Source: Allobogoriella alba
Lineage (GTDB): Bacteria; Actinomycetota; Actinomycetes; Actinomycetales; Actinomycetaceae
Reading direction: 5' to 3'
NCBI RefSeq assembly: GCF_042665525.1
Contig: NZ_JBHTCQ010000003.1
Span: 1-64,000 of the forward strand
Length of the DNA: 64,000 nucleotides
Shown one piece after another: positions 54,523 through 62,366 of this stretch. The notes under the pieces are model-generated. The model was not told the DNA's origin, did no database searches, and saw nothing but the letters and a program-made list of their open reading frames with translations. Within the stretch, counting starts at the first letter, position 1; each line of letters starts with the position of its first letter. Both the position numbers and the translations under genes were made by a program.

Positions 54523-54571
54523 CGAACCGGCGGCCTGGGCAGGGTCGGGTACCTGCCTGGCCGCCGGTTCG
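54523..54571. terminator. Large bidirectional terminator hairpin
   Basis: A 13-bp perfect outer stem (CGAACCGGCGGCC with GGCCGCCGGTTCG) that continues inwards through a GGCAGG/CCTGCC helix. It lies 8 bp after the ThiF-like gene and faces the end of convergent whiB7. A second small stem (GGCGAG/CTCGCC) lies at 54584-54599. Confidence 0.8.
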
Positions 54572-54609
54572 CCTGGTTCGCCGGGCGAGCCGCCTCGCCG
54601 CCGCTGCCG

Positions 54610-54975
54610 TCAGGCGGCCTCGGTCTTCCGCGGGCGTCCGCGTCCACGCTTGCGCGGGACCACGACGCCGCCGACGAAGACCTCGCCACCCCAGACGCCC
54701 CACGGCTCGCCTCGCTCGAGGGCGCCGGCCAGGCACGCCTCGCGCACGGGGCACTCGCGGCACAGCGCCTTCGCCAGCTCGACGTCGGCGGTGCGCTCCG
54801 CGAACCACAGGTCACTGTCCTCGGCGGACTGGCACGGGATCACCGCGCCGCCCTGCACGGACTGCGTGGGCAGGACTCCCCAACCGGCCTCGCCGTGGTT
54901 CGTCGCCGGCGGGGTCTTGGGCCAGGAGACGGATGATCCCTGGCTGATCTGGTCGAGTAGAGCCGTGAGCTGCAC
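54610..54975 (-). CDS. whiB7: WhiB7-like transcription regulator
   Basis: A 121-residue Wbl protein. Cluster cysteines are C48, C72, C75 and C81; the turn EPWGVWGGE is at 90-98; an AT-hook RGRPRK lies at 112-117 within a basic tail. The AT-hook is the mark of WhiB7, the activator of intrinsic resistance to ribosome-targeting antibiotics. The GTG has AAGGAG 5 bp upstream. It is preceded by a leader of about 320 nt with a small reading frame and a hairpin, and followed in the neighbourhood by uvrD2, mrx1 and nudC as in mycobacteria. Confidence 0.93.
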   Translation of the reverse strand: MQLTALLDQISQGSSVSWPKTPPATNHGEAGWGVLPTQSVQGGAVIPCQSAEDSDLWFAERTADVELAKALCRECPVREACLAGALERGEPWGVWGGEVFVGGVVVPRKRGRGRPRKTEAA

Positions 54976-55040
54976 TGCTGCTCCTTGGTCGTTCTCAGTC
55001 GGTGTCCTGGTGTGGGGACTCCGGACGTCTCTGACGACGA

Positions 55041-55069
55041 CGGCCGCGGTCCCGATGGGATCGCGGCCG
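55041..55069 (-). terminator. Attenuator hairpin in the whiB7 leader
   Basis: CGGCCGCGATCCC and its partner form a 13-bp stem with one mismatch and a 3-nt loop. It lies 20 bp after the stop codon of the leader reading frame and 65 bp before the whiB7 start. Just upstream, GAGCTC, GAGCTGCAGCTC repeats could form alternative stems. There is no U-tract. Confidence 0.55.
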
Positions 55070-55088
55070 GAGCTGCAGCTCTGAGAGC

Positions 55089-55226
55089 TCAGGTCCTTCG
55101 GGCGATCCCTTTCTCGCCGATGCGGATGCGCACGCGCGTGCCACCCGGGGCGAGGACAGACTTCTCCCCCTCAAAGGCGGCGAAACCGGGTGCGGCCATA
55201 TCGGCGCAGAGGATCTTGTAGTCCAT
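55089..55226 (-). CDS. Small leader-encoded protein upstream of whiB7 (45 aa)
   Basis: A 45-residue open frame that begins MDYKILCADMAAPGFAAF and ends with a basic TRVRIRIGEKGIARRT. GGGAGGT lies 10 bp before its ATG. It is wholly inside the whiB7 leader, stops 20 bp before the hairpin, and so is well placed to sense ribosome stalling. I do not recognise a family; it could instead be an independent small protein. Confidence 0.6.
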   Translation of the reverse strand: MDYKILCADMAAPGFAAFEGEKSVLAPGGTRVRIRIGEKGIARRT

Positions 55227-55305
55227 CGGGTTTCGCACCTCCCTCGGGGATCGGGGACCCTTGATGCTGGCTAGGCAGGATCCGGCGGCTCAGAGAACAC
55301 GTAGG

Positions 55306-55343
55306 AGCCTAGACCCACCCTTCAGCGGAGGGCAACGCTTTTT
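55306..55343 (-). promoter_or_regulatory. whiB7 promoter with A-tract upstream of -35
   Basis: On the minus strand TTGCCC (55335-55330), 18 bp and TAGGCT (55311-55306); start near 55299. Exactly 3 bp before the -35 is AAAAA (55343-55339). WhiB7-activated promoters are known to need an AT-rich stretch just upstream of the -35, bound by the AT-hook, so this looks autoregulated. Confidence 0.6.
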
Positions 55344-55451
55344 CTCGGAACTTTCTCCCTCGTTCGTTCCGCCGTCCTCGCGGCTCCCCGTGCCGCCTGG
55401 TGACTAGGTCCGACAACCGGCTTCGTGCCCGGTTTCTTCCCGTCGTCCGGT

Positions 55452-57518
55452 TCAGCTCGCCAACCACTCCCGCACGTCGACCTCGTCCCCGCGTACCACG
55501 GCGAGGACCTGCCCCCCGTAGGCCTCGAGCTTCGTCGCCCCGATCCCCCGCAGCAGGGCGAGCTGACGCAGGTCTTTCGGCTTCGCGGTCGCGATCGCCT
55601 GGAGCGTCGTGTCATGCAGCACCGTGTACGCGGGCTTGCTGATCGCGCGGGCGACCTCGCCGCGCCAGGCACGCAGCCGCTCGTAGAGCTCCGCGTCCGC
55701 GGGGTTCTCCTCGAGAAAGGCCTCCGTGCGCGCCCGCGCCGCAGCGCGCCGGGACACGCCTCCGCGCCGGGCGGCGGCGCCGTCGTCCGGCCAGATCCCG
55801 TCGAGGAAGCGCGAGCGCTTGCGAGAGGCGCGCCCGCCGACGGTCCGTGCCCGGGCGTAGGAGAGCTGCAGGTGCTCCCGGGCTCGGGTCACCCCGACGT
55901 AGAGGAGCCGCCGCTCCTCGGCGATCGCCTGGTCAGTCTCCGCGAGCGAGATGGGCAGCAGTCCCTCGCACACCCCCACGAGGAACACGGCGTCCCACTC
56001 CAGCCCTTTCGCGGCGTGCAGGCTCGCGAGGGTCACCCCCGCGACCGTGGGCGCGTGCTGCGCGGCGGCGCGCTCGTCGAGCTCGGCCACCAGCTCCCCC
56101 ATACCGGCGCCACGGGTCGCGTGCAGGTCGTCGGCGAGGTTGACCAGCGAGTTGAGCGACTCCCACCGCTCACGGGTCGCCCCACGGGCGGCCGGTGGCG
56201 TGACGGACCATCCGACCGAGGACAGCACGTCCCGGACGGCCTCCCCCACCGGCTGGTCCGCGCTGGACCGGACCGCGGCACGCAGCATCGCGATGGCCTC
56301 CTTGACCTCGCGCCGGGCGAAGAACCGCTCCCCGCCCCGGACGAGGTAGGCGATGCCGGCGTCCGCGAGCGCCTGCTCGAGGACCTCCGACTGCCCGTTG
56401 GTGCGGTACAGGACGGCGATCTCGTTCAGCGGGACGCCGTCCTTCTCCAGGGCCGCGACGCGGTCCGCGACGGCACGGGCCTCCGCGAGGTCGTCGTCGT
56501 ACACCTCGAGGCGGACCGCGACGGAGGAGGGGCGCTGCGCGACGAGCTCCACCGCGGCCGAGTCGCGTTGCCGGCCGGCACGGGCCAGCACCTTGTTCGC
56601 GAGGTCCACGACCTGCGGCGTGGAACGGTAGTCACGCACCAGCCGGACCACCGGCGCCTCCTGGAAGCGCCGGGTGAACTCGGTGAGGAACCGGGGCGTC
56701 GCCCCGGTGAAGGAGTAGATCGTCTGCGAGACGTCACCGACGACGCACAGCTCGCGCCGCTCGCCGAGCCACAGGTCGAGGAGCCGCTGCTGGAGCGGCG
56801 AGACGTCCTGGTACTCGTCGACGACGAAGTGGCGGTACTGCCCGCGGACCTGGGCGGCGACGTCGTCCCGCTCGAGGAGGATCCCGACGAGCAGCAGCAG
56901 GACGTCCTCGAAGTCGATCACCCCACGTTCGTTCTTGACGTCCTCGTAGACGCTGAGGAGCCGGGCGATGGTGGCGTGGTCGTGCCCACCCACTGCCTCC
57001 CGGCCGGAGCGGGCGGCCCTGGCCGCGTAGTCGTCCGCGGTGACCATCGAGACCTTCGCCCACTCGACCTCGCCGGAGAGGTCCCGGATCGTGGTCCGGT
57101 CGGCGCCCAGACCGAGTCGTCCGGACGCCTCGGCGACCAGTGACGCCTTGTGCTCGGCGATCCGCGGCAGGCCACCGCCGACGACCTGGGGCCAGAAGTA
57201 GGACAGCTGGCGCAGCGCAGCGGCATGGAAGGTGCGGGCCTGGACCCCGCCGACGCCGAGGTCGCGCAGCCGCGAGCGCATCTCGCCCGCCGCACGCGCG
57301 GTGAACGTCACGGCCAGCACGGTCTGCGGGTTGTAGGTGCCGGTCAGGACGCCGTGCGCGATCCGGTACGTGATCGCACGGGTCTTGCCGGTACCAGCGC
57401 CGGCCAGCACACACAGGGGTCCGGTGAGTCGCTCGGCGACGGCGCGCTGGTCCTCGTCGAGCGCGTCCAGGAGCTCGTCCGTGCTGCGGGTGGGCTGCTC
57501 GGCCGGGGGGTTGCTCAT
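55452..57518 (-). CDS. uvrD2: UvrD2-like superfamily 1 DNA helicase
   Basis: A 688-residue 3'-5' helicase. Motif I is AGAGTGKTRAI, motif II VVDEYQD, motif III VVGDVSQTIYSFTGA, motif IV region RLVRDYRSTPQVV, and motif V/VI TLASLHAAKGLEWD and LLYVGVTRARE. A C-terminal HRDC domain (AELYERLRAWRGEVARAISKP) is typical of UvrD2 and not of PcrA/UvrD1. The whiB7 leader begins about 110 bp downstream on the same strand. Confidence 0.93.
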   Translation of the reverse strand: MSNPPAEQPTRSTDELLDALDEDQRAVAERLTGPLCVLAGAGTGKTRAITYRIAHGVLTGTYNPQTVLAVTFTARAAGEMRSRLRDLGVGGVQARTFHAAALRQLSYFWPQVVGGGLPRIAEHKASLVAEASGRLGLGADRTTIRDLSGEVEWAKVSMVTADDYAARAARSGREAVGGHDHATIARLLSVYEDVKNERGVIDFEDVLLLLVGILLERDDVAAQVRGQYRHFVVDEYQDVSPLQQRLLDLWLGERRELCVVGDVSQTIYSFTGATPRFLTEFTRRFQEAPVVRLVRDYRSTPQVVDLANKVLARAGRQRDSAAVELVAQRPSSVAVRLEVYDDDLAEARAVADRVAALEKDGVPLNEIAVLYRTNGQSEVLEQALADAGIAYLVRGGERFFARREVKEAIAMLRAAVRSSADQPVGEAVRDVLSSVGWSVTPPAARGATRERWESLNSLVNLADDLHATRGAGMGELVAELDERAAAQHAPTVAGVTLASLHAAKGLEWDAVFLVGVCEGLLPISLAETDQAIAEERRLLYVGVTRAREHLQLSYARARTVGGRASRKRSRFLDGIWPDDGAAARRGGVSRRAAARARTEAFLEENPADAELYERLRAWRGEVARAISKPAYTVLHDTTLQAIATAKPKDLRQLALLRGIGATKLEAYGGQVLAVVRGDEVDVREWLAS

Positions 57519-57635
57519 CGCCGGTCAGTCTCTCAGGTGCCGGTGACACGGCGGAGCACTCGCCACACGCGCTGTGGACGGACGGGAAGAATCTCGGCGG
57601 CCGTGTGGTTGGCTGCGAGGACGAGAGGAGATGTC

Positions 57636-57896
57636 ATGACGACCGAGGCTCCCGAGGCCGGCACGATCACGATGTACTCGACCAGCTGGTGCGGCTACTG
57701 CCGACGACTGAAGTCCCAGCTGGATCGTGAGGGGATCACCTACCGCGAGGTCAACATCGAGGAGCACCCGGAGTCCGCGGACTTCGTCGAGTCGGTCAAC
57801 CAGGGCAACCGCACGGTCCCCACCGTCCTCTTCCCGGACGGCTCGGCGGCCACCAACCCGTCCCTGGCGGAGGTCGTCGAGCGGCTCGGCGCCTGA
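57636..57896 (+). CDS. mrx1: Mycoredoxin 1
   Basis: An 86-residue glutaredoxin-like protein with active site WCGYC (C19 and C22) and the cis-proline stretch RTVPTVLFPDGS. Mycoredoxins reduce mycothiol mixed disulfides. AGGAG lies 5 bp before the ATG at 57636. Divergent from uvrD2 with 117 bp between, and convergent with nudC 6 bp away, as in mycobacteria. Confidence 0.93.
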   Translation: MTTEAPEAGTITMYSTSWCGYCRRLKSQLDREGITYREVNIEEHPESADFVESVNQGNRTVPTVLFPDGSAATNPSLAEVVERLGA

Positions 57897-57902
57897 CGGC
57901 GA

Positions 57903-58865
57903 TCAGAAGCCGCGGGTCTCCAGCGGTCCGCCGTACCAGTCCTCGATGAGCGCACGGGCGATCGAGGAGCGCATCGGCAGCAGGATCTCGCCGGCCGCGA
58001 CGGCGGCGGCGAGCTCCTCCCGGGTGAAGAACCGGGCCGCGGTGATCTCGACGGCATCGACCCGCACCTGGTCCTGCCCGTCGGCGAGCACCGCCCGGAA
58101 GCCCAGCATGAGCGAGGCCGGGAACGGCCACGGCTGGGACGCGACGTACTCGACGTCGGCGACGTCGAGCCCGACCTCCTCCTTGACCTCGCGCGCGACC
58201 GCGACCTCGATGGACTCCCCCGGCTCCACGTAGCCGGCGAGGGTCGAGAACCGCCGCTCGGGCCAGTGCGCCGCATGCCCCAGCAGGATGCGGTCCGCCC
58301 GGTCGGTGACGGCCATGATGACCGCCGGGTCGGTGCGCGGGAAGTGCAGGGAGCCGTCGGCGGTGCAGCGCCGGACCCAGCCGGAGTCGACCACCTCGGT
58401 GGGCTCGCCGCACCGCGGGCACCTCGGGTGCCGCGCGTGCCACGAGCTGACCGCGACGGCGGTGGCGGCGAGACCGGCGTCGAGGTCGCCGAACGCGTCC
58501 CCCACGTCCCTGAGGTGGGTGAAGCGCAGGGCCGCCACCAGCTCCACCAGCCGGGCGTCCTCGACGACGGGGACGCCGTCGAGGTCGCGCTCCTCCCCCA
58601 GGTGCTCCGGCAGCGTCAGCGACAGATAGGCGTGATGCTCGTCCCGCCCGAGATAGACGACGTGCTCTGCGTCCCAGGCGTCCGAGGGCAGCTCGTCGGG
58701 CGCCCGGAGGTCGAGCCCGTCGCCGTCGGTCGCGAGCAGGCCGCGCTGCACGAGGACGACTCGCGTGGTCGGGTCGGCGACGAGCCGGGACACGAGTGCC
58801 GCGTCGGTGCGGGAGACGGCGTCTGGGTCGACGGCGGTCCGGGCCAGCGGGAGGAGGTCGTGCAC
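57903..58865 (-). CDS. nudC: NAD(+) diphosphatase NudC
   Basis: A 320-residue NADH pyrophosphatase that also can remove NAD caps from RNA. Zinc-type cysteines lie in HPRCPRCGEPTEV and WVRRCTADG. The Nudix box is GYVEPGESIEVAVAREVKEE followed by VGLD. The downstream NudC marker SQPWPFPAS is present. TACGGT ends 6 bp before the GTG, suggesting a leaderless message. Confidence 0.94.
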   Translation of the reverse strand: MHDLLPLARTAVDPDAVSRTDAALVSRLVADPTTRVVLVQRGLLATDGDGLDLRAPDELPSDAWDAEHVVYLGRDEHHAYLSLTLPEHLGEERDLDGVPVVEDARLVELVAALRFTHLRDVGDAFGDLDAGLAATAVAVSSWHARHPRCPRCGEPTEVVDSGWVRRCTADGSLHFPRTDPAVIMAVTDRADRILLGHAAHWPERRFSTLAGYVEPGESIEVAVAREVKEEVGLDVADVEYVASQPWPFPASLMLGFRAVLADGQDQVRVDAVEITAARFFTREELAAAVAAGEILLPMRSSIARALIEDWYGGPLETRGF

Positions 58866-58907
58866 GACGCCACCGTAGCGGGCGACGCTGCCGGGCCCGC
58901 GGGCGTC

Positions 58908-59198
58908 TCAGAGCGGCCAGACGAGCGGTGCTCCCGCACGCACGAGCTCGTCGAGCCCGAGATGCAGCGCGGTGCCGACGACGAGCCCGCTCCCGAGCCA
59001 TGTCACCTCGCGGCTCCACGGCGTCAGGTGCCGGCGGCCGTGCAGGCCGGCGGCCAGCACGACCGGCCCGATCGCCCACGCCATGAACCCGAACGGGCCG
59101 AGCGCGATCAGTCCGCCCACCACGGCGGTCACCAGGACGAGCGGCAGGGTGGTCCTCGACCGTTGGTGCCCGGCCAGTGCGGTGTTGTGCTGCGTCAT
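58908..59198 (-). CDS. Small membrane protein of unknown function
   Basis: 96 residues with two or three membrane helices (LPLVLVTAVVGGLIALGPFG, MAWAIGPVVLAAGL, TWLGSGLVVGTALHLG). Not recognised. GGGAG lies 5 bp before the ATG. It is followed by nudC on the same strand after 42 bp. Confidence 0.65.
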   Translation of the reverse strand: MTQHNTALAGHQRSRTTLPLVLVTAVVGGLIALGPFGFMAWAIGPVVLAAGLHGRRHLTPWSREVTWLGSGLVVGTALHLGLDELVRAGAPLVWPL

Positions 59199-59430
59199 CA
59201 GGTCTCCCGCGCCATCGCGACTCCTGGGCACCGAATCTATCGCCTCGGGAGCCGTGACGGGGCAGAGACGGCCGCGTGGCGGCGAGGAGATTTCGGGCAT
59301 GGCCGTCGCTTCCGCCACACTGGTCCCGCTGGCCCCGCCCGCGACCGAGCGGGGACCGGCTCTCGGACGTCCCACGGCTCATCGGAGGCCGTGTGGCACG
59401 CTGCCACCGACGAGGGGAGCAGAGCACCGC

Positions 59431-60123
59431 ATGAGCAAGCAGGCGATCATCATCCGCGGAGGCTGGGACGGGCACCAGCCCGTCGAGGCCACCGACCTCT
59501 TCCTGCCGTTCCTGGCGGAGAACGGCTTCGAGACCGAGATCTTCGACTCGCCGGCGATCTACGCGGACGCCGGGCGGATGGCGGGGACCGACCTCGTCGT
59601 GCAGTGCATGACGATGTCGACGATCGAGAAGGAGCAGGTGGAGGGGCTGCGCGCCGCCGTCGAGGCCGGCACCGGACTCGCCGGCTGGCACGGCGGCATC
59701 GCCGACTCCTACCGCTCCTCCGACGCCTACCTGCAGCTCATGGGCGCCCAGTTCGCCAACCATCCGGGCAAGCACCCGAGCGAGCGGGTCGGGGACCAGG
59801 CGGACAACTACATCCCGCACCGGATCGACATCCTGCCGGAGGCCGCCGACCACCCCATCACGCGCGGCATCGAGAGCTTCGACCTCGTCACGGAGCAGTA
59901 CTGGGTGCTCACCGACGGCCTGCTCGACGTCCTCGCGACGACCACGCTGCCGAAGCGCGAGTTCGACCCGTGGCACCGCGAGCACACCTCGCCGGCGGTC
60001 TGGACGCGGCAGTGGGGTCGCGGCCGTATCTTCGCGTGCACGCCGGGTCACCGGGTCGAGATCCTGGAGAACCCGAACGTCCGGACGATCATCGAGCGGG
60101 GCATGCTGTGGGCCAGCCGCTGA
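59431..60123 (+). CDS. ThuA domain protein
   Basis: A 230-residue protein of the ThuA type (glutamine amidotransferase-like fold without the cysteine). IIIRGGWDGHQPVE at the start, GTGLAGWHGGIADSYRSS near residues 79-96 and a VTEQYWVL stretch are typical. Such proteins act with Gfo/Idh/MocA oxidoreductases in sugar or polyol breakdown; the next gene is one, overlapping by 16 bp. The substrate is unknown. No strong ribosome site precedes the ATG. Confidence 0.87.
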   Translation: MSKQAIIIRGGWDGHQPVEATDLFLPFLAENGFETEIFDSPAIYADAGRMAGTDLVVQCMTMSTIEKEQVEGLRAAVEAGTGLAGWHGGIADSYRSSDAYLQLMGAQFANHPGKHPSERVGDQADNYIPHRIDILPEAADHPITRGIESFDLVTEQYWVLTDGLLDVLATTTLPKREFDPWHREHTSPAVWTRQWGRGRIFACTPGHRVEILENPNVRTIIERGMLWASR

Positions 60124-61202
60124 GGGTCGGGCTGGTCGGCGCCGGGAACATCTCCGCGCAGTACCTGGCGACGTTCGACCGCCTGGCGGACCTGGAGCTG
60201 GTCGCCGTCGCCGACCTCGACCTGGAGCGGGCCCGCTCGGTCGCCGAGCAGCACGGCGCCGTCGGTCTGAAGGTGCCGGAGCTCCTGAGCCGGGACGACG
60301 TCGACGCCGTGGTCAACCTGACCGTCCCGGCCGCGCACGCAGACGTCTCGCTCGCCGCCGTCGCAGCAGGCAAGGGCGTGTACGTCGAGAAGCCGCTGGC
60401 GGCCACGACGGCGGCGGCCACCCAGATGCTCGACGCCGCCTCCGCCGCCGGCGTGGTGCTCGGCGGTGCACCGGACACCGTGCTGGGCACCGGCGTCCAG
60501 ACCGCCCGCTCCGCCGTCGACGGCGGCGCCATCGGCATCCCGACGAGCGCCATGGCGACGATGGTCACCCCGGGGCACGAGCGCTGGCACCCGGCTCCGG
60601 ACTTCTACTACCAGCCGGGCGGTGGCCCGCTGCTCGACATGGGCCCGTACTACATCACGGCGCTGGTGACGCTGCTGGGCCCGGTGGTCCGCGTGATCGG
60701 TGCGGCGAGCGCGCTGCGGGACGAGCGCGTCATCGGCTCGGGCCCGCGCGCGGGCACCCGGATCCCGGTCTCCACGCCGAGCCACGTCACCGGTGCCCTC
60801 GTGCACGCCTCGGGCGCGATCTCCACGCTGCTCATGAGCTTCGACGCGGTCGCGTCCCGCGCGGCGAACATCGAGGTGCACGGCACCGAGGGCTCGCTGG
60901 CGGTCCCCGACCCCAACCACTTCGCCGGCACCGTCTCGGTCGCGACGACCGAGGACCCCGCCTGGCGGGAGCTGCCCGTCTCGGCCGGGTACCGCGGCGC
61001 CGCGCGCGGCTACGGGCTGGCCGACCTGCTGTGGGAGGGCGCGTTCGCTTCCGACCCGACGGCGGGACGCGCCCAGGGCGTCGTGGCCTTCCACGTGCTG
61101 GAGGTCATGGAGGGTGTGCTCGAAGCCGCCCGCGAGGGCCGCTCGGTCGAGATCACCAGCACGGTCGAGCGCCCGGCGGCGGTCCCGCTCGACGACCGCT
61201 GA
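60108..61202 (+). CDS. Gfo/Idh/MocA family oxidoreductase
   Basis: A 364-residue NAD(P)-dependent dehydrogenase. The Rossmann motif is VGLVGAGNISAQYLATF near residues 7-23; the catalytic EKP motif is in GVYVEKPLAAT; GGPLLDMGPYYITAL follows. The GTG at 60108 lies within the ThuA gene, so the two are translationally coupled. Probably acts on a sugar or inositol-like compound. Confidence 0.88.
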   Translation: MGQPLRVGLVGAGNISAQYLATFDRLADLELVAVADLDLERARSVAEQHGAVGLKVPELLSRDDVDAVVNLTVPAAHADVSLAAVAAGKGVYVEKPLAATTAAATQMLDAASAAGVVLGGAPDTVLGTGVQTARSAVDGGAIGIPTSAMATMVTPGHERWHPAPDFYYQPGGGPLLDMGPYYITALVTLLGPVVRVIGAASALRDERVIGSGPRAGTRIPVSTPSHVTGALVHASGAISTLLMSFDAVASRAANIEVHGTEGSLAVPDPNHFAGTVSVATTEDPAWRELPVSAGYRGAARGYGLADLLWEGAFASDPTAGRAQGVVAFHVLEVMEGVLEAAREGRSVEITSTVERPAAVPLDDR

Positions 61203-61230
61203 CCGCCGGGCCGCCCCTGCGCCACCGGCC

Positions 61231-61256
61231 GGCCCGGTCAGGCGGCCCGGTCAGGC
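61231..61256. repeat. 13-bp direct repeat at the end of mnmA
   Basis: CGGCCCGGTCAGG occurs twice in tandem and runs over the mnmA stop codon. With GGGCCG at 61209-61214 the first copy could form a stem between the convergent oxidoreductase and mnmA genes. Likely a terminator by-product. Confidence 0.4.
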
Positions 61257-62366
61257 CGGGACCGGTGCGCCGCGCCGCGCCGCGGCGATGGTCGCCTGGC
61301 CCAGCACCCGCGTGCCGCGGTAGACCACGAGCGACTGGCCCGGCGCGATCCCGCGCAGCGGTGTCGCCAGTCGGGTGACGATCTCCTCCGGCGTGCGCCG
61401 TACCGTCGCCGGGACCGGGTCGCCGTGCGCCCGCACCTGGACCTCGGCGTCGGTCCACTCCCCGGCCGCGACGTCCTCGGCGAGCCAGACGCTCTGCTCG
61501 GCGCGGATCTCGTCGACGCTGAGCAGCTCGCTCGGCCCCACGACCACCTGGTTGGTCTCCGGGCGGGTCTCCAGGACGTAGCGGGGGCTCCCGTCCGGGG
61601 CGGGGCGGTCCAGCCCCAGGCCCTTGCGCTGCCCGACGGTGAACGCGTAGGCGCCGTCGTGCTCGCCGAGGACGGTGCCGTCGGCGTCGACGATCTCTCC
61701 GGGCCGGCTGCCCAGCCGGTCGCGGAGGAACCCCCGGGTGTCGCCGTCGGCCACGAAGCAGATGTCGTAGGAGTCCGGCTTCGCCGAGACGCTCAGGCCG
61801 CGCGTCGCGGCCTCCTTGCGTACCTCGTCCTTGGACGGGGCGTCCCCGAGCGGGAAGAGCGAGCGGGCGAGCCGCTCGGGCCCCATGACGGCGAGCACGT
61901 AGGACTGGTCCTTGGCGACGTCGACGGCGCGGTGCAGCTCACGCCGGTTCTCGCCGTCCGGCCCGGGCACGTCGACGATGCGGGCGTAGTGCCCGGTGCA
62001 CACCGCGTCGAAGCCGAGCGCGAGTCCGCGGTCCAGCAGGGAGGCGAACTTGATGTGCTCGTTGCAGCGCACGCAGGGGTTGGGGGTGCGACCGGCCTGG
62101 TACTCCGAGAGGAAGTCGGCGACGACCGTGTCCTCGAACTCCTCGGACAGGTCCCACACGTAGTACGGGATGCCCAGGACGTCGGCGGCGCGGCGCGCGT
62201 CGGAGGCGTCCTCGATGGAGCAGCAGCCGCGCGAGCCGTTGCGGTGCTGGGCGCGGGAGCGGGACAGCGCCATGTGCACGCCGACCACATCATGGCCGGC
62301 CTCGACGGCACGGGCGGCGGCGACGGCGGAGTCGACCCCTCCGGACAGGGCGGCGAGGACGCGCAT
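61251..62366 (-). CDS. mnmA: tRNA-specific 2-thiouridylase MnmA
   Basis: A 371-residue enzyme that thiolates U34 of tRNAs for Lys, Glu and Gln. The ATP-binding loop is ALSGGVDSAVAA (residues 6-17), the catalytic cysteines lie in TPNPCVRCNEHIKF and SYDICFVADGDTRGFL, and a C-terminal barrel follows. The ATG overlaps the cysteine desulfurase stop by one base, so sulfur donor and acceptor are made together. Confidence 0.95.
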   Translation of the reverse strand: MRVLAALSGGVDSAVAAARAVEAGHDVVGVHMALSRSRAQHRNGSRGCCSIEDASDARRAADVLGIPYYVWDLSEEFEDTVVADFLSEYQAGRTPNPCVRCNEHIKFASLLDRGLALGFDAVCTGHYARIVDVPGPDGENRRELHRAVDVAKDQSYVLAVMGPERLARSLFPLGDAPSKDEVRKEAATRGLSVSAKPDSYDICFVADGDTRGFLRDRLGSRPGEIVDADGTVLGEHDGAYAFTVGQRKGLGLDRPAPDGSPRYVLETRPETNQVVVGPSELLSVDEIRAEQSVWLAEDVAAGEWTDAEVQVRAHGDPVPATVRRTPEEIVTRLATPLRGIAPGQSLVVYRGTRVLGQATIAAARRGAPVPA

